From assembly GCA_023213395.1 (NCBI GenBank), contig CM041465.1, positions 225,687,741 to 225,751,740 on the forward strand: a DNA stretch of 64,000 nucleotides, read 5' to 3'. The notes under the pieces are model-generated. The model did no database searches and had not been told where the DNA came from. It worked only from the letters and a program-made list of their open reading frames with translations. Source of the stretch: Cycas panzhihuaensis (Eukaryota; Cycadophyta). Below are positions 34,747 to 46,258 of the stretch, piece by piece. Each line of letters begins with the position of its first letter. Position 1 is the first letter of the stretch. A program made the translations under genes and the position numbers.

Positions 34747-35158
34747 GGTGGAGCTTCAAAGTGAAGGAGAAGAAGAGAAGGTTACTCTACTTACAAATTA
34801 TAGAGATGATGCTACAAGGGAGGAATTATTTCACTTGAAGCTTCGAGTAGGAAATAATACTATTGATGCCATTATAGATCTGGGGAGCCAAAAGAATTTG
34901 ATCTCAAAAATTTTGATGAAGAGCCTTGGGTTGGTAACTACTCCTCACCCTCACCCACATCCTCTTAGTTGGATCCATAAAGATGTGGAAATGCAAATAT
35001 TAGAGTAATGTACACTTAAATTTTCTATCACTAATGCTTTTGTTGATGAAGTGATATGTGATGTTGTACCATTAGATGTGTGACATGTTGTACTTGGGAG
35101 CCCCTACTTGTGGGATTGAGATGCACTCTTCTATCGATAGGAGAGAAAGTATTGATTA
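34703..35158 (+). pseudogene. Protease of gypsy C
   Basis: The frame 34703-35008 overlaps the end of gag and reads LHLKLRVGNN-like residues (FHLKLRVGNNTIDAIIDLGS) followed by QKNLIS. The family active site is D-S-G, and here it reads D-L-G (GATCTGGGG), so it is likely dead. After a stop, SITNAFVDEVICDVVPLDV and VVLGSPYLWD continue the domain. A -HPHPHPHP- run sits in the middle (about 34950). Confidence 0.87.
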
Positions 35159-36349
35159 ATGAAGGATAACAAGGGCTTTATCATAAAGGCTACAAAGAAA
35201 CACTTGGACAAGATGACATTAATTTTAGCCACTCAAGCAAAAAGGATGATCAATGCATGTGGCAAATTTATCATCTTAATGATAAGGATCAAAGAAGAAC
35301 CAAGAGATGAAGGAGGCCCTTCTACTTACACTCTTCTTGTATCACCTAAGCAAATGCAACAAATTAAGGAGTTAAAGAGAAGGTATGACATTCTATTTCA
35401 GCATGTTGATGGGCTATCACCAAAAAGAAAGATATACCATGAAATCACTCTTGTAGGAGATGCACCATTGTCTAATGTTGCTTTGTATAGGCACTCCATT
35501 GTAGAGAATAATGAGATAAAGAGGCAAGTTGAGGAGTTTCTTAATCAAAGAGTCATAAGACCTTCATGTTCACCTTGTGGGTCACCAAATGTCTTGGTGC
35601 CTAAGAAGGATGGAGGATGGAGAATGTGTGTAGACTTTCATGCTTTAAATAAAATCACAATAAAAAATCGCTACCCCTTACCTCGTATAGGTGATTTGCT
35701 TGATCAAATTCAGCATGCTTGTTATTTTACTAAGTTAGATTTAAAAAGTAGTTATCATCAAGTTAGGGTCAAAGAGGAGGACACATGGAAGATGACCTTC
35801 AAAACAAAGCAAAGACTCTTTGAATAGATGGTTATGCCTTTTATATTGTGTAATTATCCTGCAACATTCATGAGGCTAATGAATGAAGTGTTAAGGCATT
35901 ACTTGGATAATTTTTTTGTTGTCTATCTTGATGACATTTTGATTTTTAGCAACACATGGGAGGAATATTTGCAGCACATAGAAGAAGTTTTGAAGACTTT
36001 GGCTAAGCATCATTTGAAGCTTAATGTGAAGAAGTGTGAATTTAGCAAGGAGAACTTAGTCTTCTTGGGCTTTGTGGTTGGAGAAGGAAAGTTGAGCATC
36101 GATCCACTTAAGACTGAAGCCATACTTAAATGGCCTAGGCCAATAAACACCATGAAGGTGATAAGTTTTTTAGGAGCTTGTCAATACTTGAGAAATTTTA
36201 TTCTTCATTTCTCACAGATTGTAGCATCTCTACATGGATTGACAAAAGTTAATAAAAAGTTTATTTGGGATTCCAAAGAGGAAGAAGCTTTTCTTCTTTT
36301 AAAGAAGAAAATTTATGAAGCACCGATTTTGGCAATGCCAAATTTGTAA
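35159..36349 (+). pseudogene. Reverse transcriptase of gypsy C
   Basis: Two frames separated by one in-frame TAG at 35825-35827 make up a full RT. The first has HEITLVGDAPLSNVALYR, EEFLNQRVIRPSCSPCGSP, LVPKKDGGWRMCVDFHALN, RYPLPRIGDLLDQIQHACYF and LDLKSSYHQVRVKEEDTWK. The second starts MVMPFILCNYPATFMRLMN and has the catalytic VVYLDDILIFSN with both Asp residues. The TAG stands where the family has Trp (E-W-MVMPFG), so it is a one-base G-to-A change. The GL(T/C)NAP motif reads ILCNYP. The thumb (FLGACQYLRNFI) is present. Apart from these changes the enzyme core is well kept. Confidence 0.94.
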
Positions 36350-36710
36350 AGGCCTTTTGAAGTAGAAGTTGATGTAAGTGGAAATACGATGGGAGCTATC
36401 CTTATTCAAGATGGAAAGCCTATTGCTTACCATTCAGAAGTCTTCACCCCTCAAGTGAAAACCTATCCAACATATGATCAAGAAATGTTCACACTACATC
36501 AAGCATGCAAGCATTGGAGGTCCTACTTACTTGGAAAAGAGGTTGTACTTCATACCAATCATAAGCCTCTTCAATTTTGTAAACCCAAAGTAAATTATAG
36601 CAAGCAAGACACATGAAGTGGATGAGTTATTTATAATAATTCAATATTGTAATTAAGTACAAAAAGGGATTTGCTAATAAAATTACTGATATGTTATCTA
36701 GACCACCTTG
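36350..36710 (+). pseudogene. RNase H of gypsy C
   Basis: After a stop at 36347-36349 the frame continues RPFEVEVDVSGNTMGAILIQ, DGKPIAYHSEVFT, TYPTYDQEMFTL, KHWRSYLLGKEVVLHTNHKP and KKGFANKITDMLSRPP. The first Asp is present (VDVSG), the Glu is kept in DQEM, the third Asp is changed to Asn (HTNHK for HTDHK), and the last Asp is kept in TDMLSR. A stop and frame change near 36614 precede the last segment. Confidence 0.88.
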
Positions 36711-38240
36711 TTCCACTTCTTCTTCTTCTGCTTTTATTTGTAGTTCTCTTATGAGTTTGCAGGTGGAGCCAATACATCATGAAGAGTACAAAGACTTATA
36801 CCATGAAGATGAAGCCTTGAAGGAAGAATTGGAGAACCTAATGAAAGGAAGACCTCCCAGCTTGCTTGGAAGGATGGTCTACTTTTCAAAGGGGAGTAGC
36901 TCTATGTTCCATCAAAAGGAGACAAGATCAAGTGGCTTAGAGAAGCCCATATTTCTAAAGTAGCTAGTCACTTTGGTATAGAGAAGACTTTAGCAAACTT
37001 AAGAAGATATGTTGTATGGGAAAAGATGCAAAATAATGTAAGAAAATATGTAAAAGAATGTGTAATATGTAATACTTCTAAGCCTTCTTCTAGAAAATTA
37101 GGATTATATACACCACTTCTATTCCCATTAGGCCTTGGGAAAGTATCTCCATAGATTTCTTAGGGGGACTTCCCATGACTAGGAAGGGATATGACTATCT
37201 CTTTATTGTTGTATATAGATTTAGCAAGATGATATGTTTAATACCTTGTAAGAAGACAATCGCAGGAGCAAGGGTAGCTGAGTTGTTCTTTGAGCATGTA
37301 TGGAAGAATTTTGGATTGCCTTCTTCCATCATTTCATATTGGGACACTCGATTCCTTTCATCATTTTGGAAGATACTATGGGAGATGCTAGACACCAAAT
37401 TAAAGAGGAGTACAAGTTTTCATCCTCAAACAGATGGATAAATTGAAGCAATGAACATAACTTTGGTACATTTGTTGAGGGGATATAATTCCAAGCATCC
37501 AAAGACTTAGGATGAATCACTAGCTTTTCTATAATTTGCATTTAATAAGGCAATGCATGCATTACACTCTAAAGCACCTTTCAAAGTTTGTTTGGGATAC
37601 TTACCTCAAAGTCCATTTCACTTAGAGTTTTCCATGCAAGCTAAGGAAGGATCCACCAAAGAGAAGGAGGGGCATAAGAAGGCTTTAAGATACTTGGAGA
37701 AGATCTAGAGAGTCCACAAAGAAGTACATGATCAACTTCTAAGGACTCAACAAAAGCACAAGGAAAGACATAACAAGCATAGGAAAGAGTGTACTTTTCA
37801 AGAAGGAGATTTAGTATGGTTATACTTGAGCAAGGAGAGGTTGAAAGGAGAAGACAAGAAACTCAAACCTATAAGGTATAGACCATTCAAGATTTTGAGA
37901 AAAATAGATGGCAATGCTTTCCAACTTGATCTTCCACCTTATATACAAATATATTCAGTAATAAATGTTGAATATTTAAAACTCTTTAAGCCCTCCATGC
38001 TAGATAAGGAGTAGGACTAGTTCACTTTACCTTCAGTTTATGACTTGTATTTGGAAAGTGAGGAGCCTATCAAGGATGCTTATATCTTGGAGAGAAAATC
38101 CACCAAAATAAGACATAAGATACATGAATCTTTTAGGATTGAAGTAGCAGGATAGTTGCTTAGTAAGGCAAAGTGGTTTAGTAGGCAACAAGGGGAACAA
38201 AACTTCATCTATCTTTAATTCTAAGCCAAACAAGAGTTGG
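36711..38240 (+). pseudogene. Integrase of gypsy C with C-terminal tail
   Basis: The HHCC finger is readable as EAHISKVASHFGIEKTLANL and KECVICNTSKPSS, with both Cys present. The catalytic core has SIDFLGGLPMTRKGYDYLF (first Asp kept), IISYWDTRFLSSFW (second Asp of ISDRD changed to Tyr) and FHPQTDG-stop-IEAMN, where a TAA replaces the Gln before the Glu. The C-terminal part, GDLVWLYLSKERLKGEDKKL and YRPFKILRKIDGNAFQLDLP, ends SVINVEYLKLFKPSMLDKE at 38014. After that stop, AYILERKSTKIRHK lies at the place where chromoviruses carry a chromodomain, but it is too worn to assign. Confidence 0.9.
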
Positions 38241-38248
38241 TATTTTCC

Positions 38249-38260
38249 AAGGAAGAGGAG
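38249..38260 (+). promoter_or_regulatory. Polypurine tract of gypsy C
   Basis: AAGGAAGAGGAG lies three bases before the 3' LTR. It is the expected primer site for plus-strand DNA synthesis. Confidence 0.88.
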
Positions 38261-38263
38261 CCA

Positions 38264-39218
38264 TGATCCAGGAGGATCAACCATATGTCTACAAGAGGTA
38301 GAAAATGCTAAGCATTGGCACAACTTAAAGAAATAGGGTCAAATGGTGTCAAACTAATATGAAATTTTATGGAAAAGAAGAAGACACATCCCACTACATG
38401 TGTGCAAAAGTTGGGGTTCTAAAAATATCATTTGGTTAAATGGAAAGCCTTATTTTGTAAAAAATAGCTCCCATAGCTAATAGAAAAATAACAAATACAT
38501 ACTATTGTTAAATAAATGAAAATGGGTCAAATGATACGCAAATGAGCTGAAATTTTAAGAAAGTAAAGGGGACATGTGTACCTATATGTGTACTAAATTT
38601 AAGTCGAATTAGAGTTTGTTAGCCCTAGGTACCAAGCCACAACTTTTTAGAATTACATGAATGCCACTTGGACAACATGCATTCTAGTTGTTAGTGGTTA
38701 TACTTGCATGATTGCTAATTATTAAACATGCATTTTAGGTTTCTTTCTATAACTTAAGCCCTCGTGAGCTCATTTATGATGTTGGAGACTTGGTTCTTAT
38801 GTATGAGAGACACTTGACTTGGGAGCATCATTCAGGAAGCACTTGGAGGGTTTTAGAGACCATAAAGGGGGCAATTCAGCACTTCAAGTATCCATAATGG
38901 AGAGTGGGAGCTTCATTGAAGGAGTCTTAGAAATTTGGAGGACCCTTGTGGTATAATTGTATCATTTATTCCTTATAACTTGCCTATTCTTTGCTAGTTA
39001 TTTTCTCTATTATTAAATGGAAGTTTTTCTATTTTAATAAAAGTATTACTCTTCTTATCTTAGAGCAATGGTAAGTATGAATGATTTGGTATAGAATTTC
39101 CTTTTATGAGCTAATTTTTGTATTGATATTATTGGGAATTTTGCACTAACACCCTAGGATCTCAAGGAGAAAGGTTGGTAATTGATTTCTTCACCAATCA
39201 TGCTCTACTTTGGGATCA
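38264..39218 (+). repeat. 3' LTR of gypsy C
   Basis: It begins TGATCCAGGAGGATC and ends TTTGGGATCA, then AAAAA. I counted roughly 105 differences from the 5' LTR over 955 aligned positions by eye, most of them transitions. Confidence 0.96.
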
Positions 39219-39295
39219 AAAAATAATAGAAAGGGAGGTATTTATAGACAAACTAGCCCATGGTTTTTAACAAAACTATAGGTGCTCATTATTTT

Positions 39296-39524
39296 TATTA
39301 AAATGGTTATTAATTTAACCTTATATAATTCCTTGTTATAAGTTGTTTTAACTTACATGTCATTTCTTGATTCTTCAAGCACCCTTATTAAGTCAATGGG
39401 TGGTGATCTCATCATATGTGTGATTGAGATGTACATTATGTATTTCAAACAGATTAAAGCAAGCTTATTTCTAATGGATCTTTAGTATTTAATTTGTGCA
39501 TTAATTTCTCTATGTACTCTTTTA
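39296..39524 (+). repeat. 5' LTR of copia 1
   Basis: It starts TATTAAAATGGTTATTA, where the 3' copy starts TGTTAAAATGG, so the terminal TG has mutated to TA. It ends CTCTTTTA, where the 3' copy ends CTCTTTCA. Its length equals the 3' LTR. Confidence 0.92.
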
Positions 39525-39536
39525 TGGTATCAAAGC
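39525..39536 (+). promoter_or_regulatory. Primer-binding site of copia 1
   Basis: TGGTATCAAAGC abuts the LTR end directly and matches the tRNA-Met PBS at 11 of 12 bases. Confidence 0.92.
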
Positions 39537-40860
39537 AAGGTTAAATTATTTGACTTTATCCTTTCCTAAGGTTACATAATCATAATAGAGTAGATTTTTT
39601 AGTCATTACCTCTATTAAAATTTAGCCAAATTCATTGGCACTTTATTTTATAGCTTTCTCCTCTTCACTTCTTACAAGCTTTTTGGTGATTATTCATTCC
39701 AACATTTCATTTTATGCTCACTTATTATTTGGTATTGGCATGTTTTATTTTTGGTGTTCCAATCGAGGGTTTTGTACCCTAAATTTTTTTTGGTATTTAA
39801 TTCCTTCTCGGTACTTATCTTATAAGGATTTTTTAATTTATCAATTGGCATGCCTGAAGCTAACGTCTACATCCTCTCTTCTCACTAGACATCCATTTCA
39901 CATGATCTTTTCGTGATTATTATCACTTGGTGTATTTGAAGCTAATGTTTGCATCCTCTCTTCTCACAAGTTATAGAATTTTGCAAAGAGATTTAATTAG
40001 TTACTGTGTGTGTATTTCCTCTTTACCAAAAAGAGATTTGGAGCAAGTTTTTATGCCCTATATTATAATATAATGGTGTTTGTGGCTTGAATTCCTTTTG
40101 TATCTATGTGGGTATTATGAGTATGCAAAGCTATTTATTTTCGTTCTTGTGAGAGGTCTTTTAGACTTACAAGGAAGACATTGGTAAATTTTCTTAAAGA
40201 TATTTCTTGCTACCAATCTTGTTGATTTCTACTAAACCATGGAAATTCTCTAGCTTGCTAGTTCTTCATGAGATTTCTTCATGACCAACCACATTTTCAT
40301 ACTCTCTTTGTGGTGGATTTGGCATTACCTGACCAACATTTATCTTGTTACCAAGTATTCAACCAAGAAAGGATTGTATGATTTTATTGTTAACTAGTCA
40401 TCATACTTCATTGAAGTTATAGATTTATTATTTCATCATTTGGAGATCTTCCAATAGTGAATAATTTCCATATTCTTCTAAGATTATTTAATCTTAAGAT
40501 GGATTTGGTTTGATGATCTTCTAATAGAGAATAATGGTTTCTTTTATTGTTGGAGGCTTTCTTGTTAAGAATATTTTCTCATCTTTGAAGAGTCTTTTTC
40601 TAAATTCTTTTGAAGTTGGGGTAGCCACCAATTACAAATTTATCTTCTCCTTAAAGTTTTTCCATTGAAGATAAAAAAGGCTGACATCAAATTTTTTTTT
40701 TAAACCAAGTTAGGTTTAAATTTTCTTATTCCATTTATTTCATTCTAAAGAAACTCTTTTTATTTGCATGAGAAGTTTGTTTAGTTTCAAAGTAGTAAAT
40801 TTATTAGACCTCAAATATAATTGAACCTTAAATAGAACATTATATATATATATATATATA
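39537..40860 (+). other. Leader of copia 1
   Basis: This is 1.3 kb of T-rich sequence with no coding motif. A 93-codon open frame at 39635-39916 is hydrophobic and has no known domain. The pair TGAAGCTAACGTCTACATCC and TGAAGCTAATGTTTGCATCC, near 39855 and 39938, each followed by TCTCTTCTCAC, marks a short direct repeat. Confidence 0.6.
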
Positions 40861-41348
40861 ATTTCTAAGTTCAGTATGGAAAGTAATATTGATGGTTATA
40901 TTTTATCTAAATCAAGTAAATTGAATGGAAAGAATCACAACATTTAGAAATTTAAAATTTCTAATATTCTAGCTTTAAAGAAATTATTAAAAATTGTAAT
41001 TAGAGAAGAGAGAAAACCTCATCTTGGTCAAGACAATGAAGAGAGTGATGATAAGAAATTTGATGATGGAGAAAGGAAGATATATATATATATATATATA
41101 TATAATTTCTAAGTTTAGTATGGCAAGTAATATTGATGGTTATATTTTGTCTAAATCAAGTAAACTGAATGGAAAGAATTACAACATTTAGAAATTTAAA
41201 ATTTCTAATATTCCAGCTTTAAAGAAATTATTAAAAATTGTAACTAGAGAAGAGAGAAAACCTCATCTTATCAAGACAATGAAGAGTGATGATAAGAAAT
41301 TTGATGATGGATAAAGGAAGAAAACTTCTAAAAAATTAAAAGAACCTC
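40861..41348 (+). repeat. 244-bp tandem duplication of the copia 1 gag start, with (TA)n boundaries
   Basis: ATTTCTAAGTTCAGTATGG at 40861 recurs as ATTTCTAAGTTTAGTATGG at 41105. Each copy is preceded by a TA run (40841-40861 and 41080-41104). Both encode SNIDGYILSKSSKLNGKN followed by an amber-interrupted KFKISNI, ALKKLLKIV and REERKPHL. The duplicated gag start must postdate the last active copy, since a double start would not be functional. Confidence 0.93.
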
Positions 41349-42090
41349 CAATATTCCTCAAATAACTTACAAAATGGGAAGGCCATGATTATGAAGCTCT
41401 TGTGATTATTGATTTATCTGTAGTTAATGATGTCATAGTTCATCTTCAAGAGAAAAAGTCTTCATTTGAAGCATGGAAATTTTTGATGGACTTATATGAG
41501 ACCAAGAATGAAACTGGTGTATTATACCTGAGAAATAAACTTTATTCTTACAAAATGGTTATTGGTGATTTAGTTTCAATGTATTTATAGAAATTAAAAG
41601 AAATTAGGAAATAATTATTAGCCATTGATTAAGAAATAAATGATAAAGAATTGATGAGTATTACTTTAAATAGTCTCCATGAAGGGTTTCACATCTTTGT
41701 AACCAGTTTGTATTTAACTCAAAGAATTGGGCCTCTTTCTTTTGAAGAGCTTGTTGGGCTCCTCTTACATAAAGAGCAATGAATTGGGGGCTATATTGAT
41801 GGAAATGACAATAACAACAATATGGCATTGCATTAAAGTTTAAGAAGAAAGTCAATGTTGATTCAGTAAAAAGTGGTGCTCAATCTTCTTAGGTTCAAAA
41901 CTATGTCAGTGAAAGCTCAAACCCAAGAAGGATTTTATCTATAGTTATTATAATAAATAAGGATACCTTGAAAATATGTACTTGAAAAAGAAGACTACTA
42001 TTAAAAAGCCTAGTAAGATCATTATTTTATCTACTAATAAGGATAAAACTTTTATATTTTATATTTTGATTGAAGAAGAAGTCATCTAGT
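40870..42090 (+). pseudogene. Gag of copia 1
   Basis: The UBN2-type copia gag is readable: SNIDGYILSKSSKLNGKNYN, LTKWEGHDYEALVIIDLS, EKKSSFEAWKFLMDLYE, LYLRNKLYSYKMVIGDLVS (open frame 41402-41590), then after stops LKEIRK, INDKELMSITLNSLHEGFH and SFEELVGLLLHKEQ. A worn zinc knuckle, YYNKxGYLENMYLKK, lies near 41940-41990 with Tyr in place of two cysteines. The N-terminus is duplicated (see the 244-bp repeat). Confidence 0.85.
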
Positions 42091-43530
42091 ATGTCAATTC
42101 TAGTTATTCTAATCATATTTCTCATCATGAAGAGTGGTTTAGTGATTTTGGCAAAGGTGTTTATCAACAAATTGTTTTAGGTGACAAAAGCATGTTGTTA
42201 TTGGATGAGGTTTGATTATCATCCACTACATGGTTCTATTTTCAAGATCATTGATATCCTTTATGTGCTTTTAGTAAGATCCAACCTACTTTTTGTAAGT
42301 CGTGTTACATCAAATAACATGAGAGTCGTATTTGACAAATCTTCATGTTTCATTAAAAAAGATGGTGATGTAATTGCTCAAGGTATCTAAGAGAATGACA
42401 TGTGAGCTTGGACTTGCAGTTGGAATTTCTTCTAATAGTTAATAGCATGATTGTTTTGGTCATTTGAATTACTACAATCTCCAATTGTTGAGCAAGTTAA
42501 ACATGGTACATGATTTTTCTTTTATTAAGAAAAGTAAAAAGGTTTATGAAGCTTATGCATTAGGAAAGCAACATAGAGATAGATTTGTCAAGTCCACTTG
42601 GTGGGAAAGTGATAAACTAGAATTGGTTCATTTTTATCTTTACGAACCAATCACGCCAACTTCACTTGGAGGAGCAAAGTTTCTCATGACTTTCATTGAA
42701 GATTTCTCAAAAAATACTTGGATCTACTTATTGAAATCAAATTAAGAATCATTTTCCAGGTTTAAAGATTTTAAAGTTGAAGTAAAAAACTTCTCAGGTA
42801 AGAAGCTAAAAGTTCTAAGAAGTGATGGTAGAGGTGAATATTTATCAAATAACTTTGATAGATTTTGTAAGAGTCATGGTGTTTAATGGTAATTTTCAAC
42901 ACCTTATACTCCATAGTAAAATGGAATTTCTAAAAGAAAGAATTGCACATTTACAGAAATGGCTCATTGCATGCTTAAGTGAAAAAATATTATAAATGGA
43001 TTTTGGAGGGAAGTCGTGAAAATAACTTTATATGTTTCAACAGAAGTCCTATAAAGGTTGTCCAAAATAAAACTCTTGAAGAAGCCTAGATTGGTAAGAA
43101 GTCCACTATTTCTAATCTTAAAATATTTGGATGTGTAACTTATGTTCATATTCTCGATCCCAAAATATATAAGTTAGATGATAAAAGCCTAAAATGCCTA
43201 TTTATTAAATATTATAAAGCATCCAAAGCATATAGACTCTATAATCGAGTAGAAAAGAAGATTATAATTAGTAGAGATGTCGTCTTTAATGAATTTGGAC
43301 TTGTTAAAAATATGACCTCTAAATATAATAGTGAAGTTATAGAAGACATTCATGCTTTTGAGATTGTACTAAAGGAACCTCAATCCTCTTCGTCTTTTCC
43401 TTATTTTGAAAGGAAGTTACTAAAATAGTATCTGTAAACTCTAAAGGTCTCTTGTGTCAAAGACTTAGATGTTGATGAAGGTATTAAGATAAGAAAAAAG
43501 TAAATTTTACTTTGATGTCTAATATCTTAA
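42091..43530 (+). pseudogene. Integrase (and protease trace) of copia 1
   Basis: EEWFSDFGKGVYQQIVLGDK near 42130-42190 may be the protease region. The pre-integrase finger is CFGHLNYYNLQLLSKLNMV and YEAYALGKQHRDRF. In the core, the expected VHSDL motif reads VHFYLYEPITPTSLGGAKF (Asp to Tyr), the second Asp is kept in LRSDGRGEY, and the Glu of the NGxxERKN motif is Lys (NGISKRKN). Stops and shifts increase after 42740. The tail FGCVTYVHILDPKIYKLDD-like segment is recognisable at 43120-43190. Confidence 0.85.
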
Positions 43531-44544
43531 GTATTGGAAAACCTTAGTCATATAAGAAAGCTAAAGATTTCATTTATTAGTAAAATACTATAAAGGATGA
43601 GTATAATTCCATCCTTAAAAGTGAAACTTGGGATCTTATTAAACTTCCTAAAAATAAAATGATTATTGGTTGCAGATGGATTTATAGGATGAAGTATCTA
43701 TCTAATAGTGAAATTGACAAGTATAAAGCTTAACTTGTGGGCAAAGGATGTATACAAATTGTATGAGTTGATTTTGAAGAAACCTTTGCTCCTGTAGCAA
43801 AGATAACAACCATTTAAATGCTCATTTATCTTGCATCTTATTTTGGTTAAGAGCTATATTAGATGAATGTCAAGACAACTTTCCTTAATGACATTCTTAA
43901 TGAAGAAGCATATATGGATTAACCTGAAAGCTTTGTGTAAGTTAAAAAAGAGCATATTATCTATAACTGAAAGAAAGCTCTTTATGAGATTAAACAAGCA
44001 CCAAGAGAGTGGTATTCATATATTGATGATTGGTTATTACCACTTAGATTTATCATATATGAATCTAATCATAGTTTGTATTTAAAGATTATGAATGATG
44101 AAATACTTTTAGTTCTTTTTTATGTTGATGATCTTATAATCATAGGGACTGATACTTTAAATTTTAAAACTCTGAAAAAGTAGCTTAGTAAAGTGTTTGA
44201 GATGGTAGATCTTAGCCTCCTACACTATTATCTTGGTCCAGAAGTTTGGCAAAAGGATAAGGGTATCCTTATGCCACAACCAAAATATGATTATAATTTA
44301 CTCAAGTATTTTCATTTAGAGGAAACTAAGACAATGGTGACTCCTTTTGAAGTTGGTCTCAAAGTCTCCAAATATGATGGCAGTAAGATTATTGATGCAA
44401 TATTATATAGGTAATTAGTAGGTAGTCTTATCTACCTAACTACTACAAAACCTGATATTTGTTATGTTATTAGAGTCATGTCATGATTTATGAGTTCTCC
44501 ATCTACTTCTCATTGATAAGAGGTGAAGCATATACTGAGGTGTA
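43531..44544 (+). pseudogene. Reverse transcriptase of copia 1 (interrupted by gypsy E)
   Basis: Copia RT blocks follow in order: EYNSILKSETWDLIKLPKNK, MIIGCRWIYRMKYLSN, LVGKGCIQ, VDFEETFAPVAKITTI, VKTTFLNDILNEEAYM, KKALYEIKQAPREWY, and the catalytic VLFYVDDLIIIGTD with YVDD intact. Then VFEMVDLSLLHYYLG and LVGSLIYLTTTKPDICYVI. TAG and TAA stops replace several codons. The frame ends in VKHILRCM, where gypsy E begins. The normal continuation lies at 51208. Confidence 0.93.
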
Positions 44545-44896
44545 TGTTACATAATTCATCTTGATAAGTTATATAAAATACTATTATACAAAGAGCTATC
44601 AGGAGGTTAAGAGATATAGTTAATTATGGAACTCCATGCATGAGCCAATAAATAGGATTACATGTGAAAGACACTCTTTTATCTATATAAGGGTCATAGA
44701 TTGTAAATGATGGTCAACTTGATGTAACTTTTTATAAAGATTGTGTTATAGTACTCTATATTTTGGTGATCATTTAGCGCTCTTATATTCTTGTAAGATT
44801 CTCTGTTAATTTGTTTGCTCTATTGGACAAAACGAAGTGGTTGCGATTATTATTTTTTTGTTATCTCAAGGAGTACTTTTAAGAAGATACGTCTCA
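44545..44896 (+). repeat. 5' LTR of gypsy E
   Basis: It begins TGTTACATAATTCATC and ends ACGTCTCA. TATATAA at 44684-44690 is the likely TATA box and is kept in the 3' copy. Relative to the 3' LTR it lacks about 62 bp after GAGCCAATAA. Confidence 0.88.
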
Positions 44897-44898
44897 AG

Positions 44899-44910
44899 TG
44901 GTATCAAAGT
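44899..44910 (+). promoter_or_regulatory. Primer-binding site of gypsy E
   Basis: TGGTATCAAAGT matches the tRNA-Met PBS at 10 of 12 bases, two bases inside the LTR. Confidence 0.85.
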
Positions 44911-46258
44911 TGTGTTGCAATCATAGGGAGCTATCCAAAAAATTAGAATTTTATTTTTCTTATCAGATCGAGTACTCTCTCTACCCTAATAGAGATCAAG
45001 AAAAGACCTTTGCTTAGTACTCTCTCCACGGAGATTGAGGAATAGTACCAGGATAGTCCAAGAGTCAGGAGAAAAGGGGAATATTCTCCCCTAAGTAACA
45101 CCAATACTTTATCTTTTTATTTTTCATCTAGTTTTAATTTAATTTTTGTCTTTCAATTTTTGCATTGAATTATATCTCAAGGGTAGATAACACCACTTAG
45201 CAGCTACTATTTCTCCCTTCTAATTCTCTTTCCTGGGTAGATAACATCGTTGGGTGGCTATCTAGGTAGTTAGGAAGAGACCTTGTACTAGGGGTCTTTA
45301 AATATCATAGGGATCTATCATTCTGGCTAAGCGCATTATGGCTCTTCTATCCTTTATGTAAAGAATTGGAGATAACACTCTTGAACCAAGCCCTAGACAG
45401 AACCTGGCTATAGAAGTGTGCTTCCACGTACCTTCGAGCATATAAAAGGACCCCCTTTAGGTCCTAATTCCTTCCTAGCATATGCAACCTATCGACTGCT
45501 GAAGACTTGTACCGCAGTGGTTAGCAGTTAGTGCCATGAAGCTACCTACCCTAAACTTTTATAATTTATTAGTAGGCTTACAAGACCAAGTATACCTTAT
45601 CTAGTGGTTGGTAGGATACTCTAATATACATATTCTACCTCTGGATTCAAATCGTAAGTCACCTCATATTTTGAAAAAAAGAAAATTCCTATTACTACAT
45701 GAACTTAGAACCTATCAGCGTAGTTAGACTCACCACAGAAAAGGAAAAAAGAAAAAGAAAAAAAAAAAGGGAAATAAAAAAGATAAAAAGCAAAAAAGAT
45801 AAAAAAGAAAGCAAGAAGAAAGAAGAAGAATTAAAAAAAAGAACTCCAATTAGTCATGCTTCATGATGTAAGTTCACAGCAAAAAAAATTACCCTTACAA
45901 CTATACACCTCATTTTGATTAGCACGTCGTACTAATCAGTTTACACTAAGCTAGTACATACTAGTAATTTTCATATTTTTTAGTACCTAGTCACTGGTGG
46001 GTCCCATCACCCCCAACCTCCCCTACACCTCATATACTCCATTTGAACGAGCTTTTCACACTTGTTCAAGAGAACCTGATACTTGCTTATAAATTTTTGG
46101 GGTCAATAGGCTATAGATAGCCCACAATCCCCCTATCTACCCCCTTCTCTTCCCCTTAACAACTCCCTAGTTCTTACATCTTGTTCTTTCTTAATCTTTC
46201 CCACTTCATTCATTCCCCTTATTTCTACCTATTCCTATCTCTTTACACCCTTTCTCCA
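44911..46258 (+). other. Leader of gypsy E with a homopurine tract
   Basis: About 1.35 kb lies between PBS and gag. From about 45738 to 45850 the plus strand is almost purely A and G, with runs of AAAAAG/AAGAAG. Two similar phrases, AGTACTCTCTC-ACC and AGTACTCTCTCCACGG, lie near 44970 and 45017. No coding motif is seen. Confidence 0.7.

Larger units (their letters stand above)
32669..39218 (+). mobile_element. Ty3/gypsy element C, complete structure with target duplication
   Basis: This 6550-bp element has two LTRs (956 and 955 bp), both starting TGATCC and ending GGATCA. AAAAA lies on each side (32664-32668 and 39219-39223), which is a perfect 5-bp target-site duplication. Inside are PBS, gag, protease, RT, RNase H, integrase and a polypurine tract in order. 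The LTRs differ at about one position in nine by hand count, so the insertion is old. Stops, frameshifts and mutated active sites show it is inactive. The pol resembles plant chromovirus-group gypsy elements. Confidence 0.96.
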
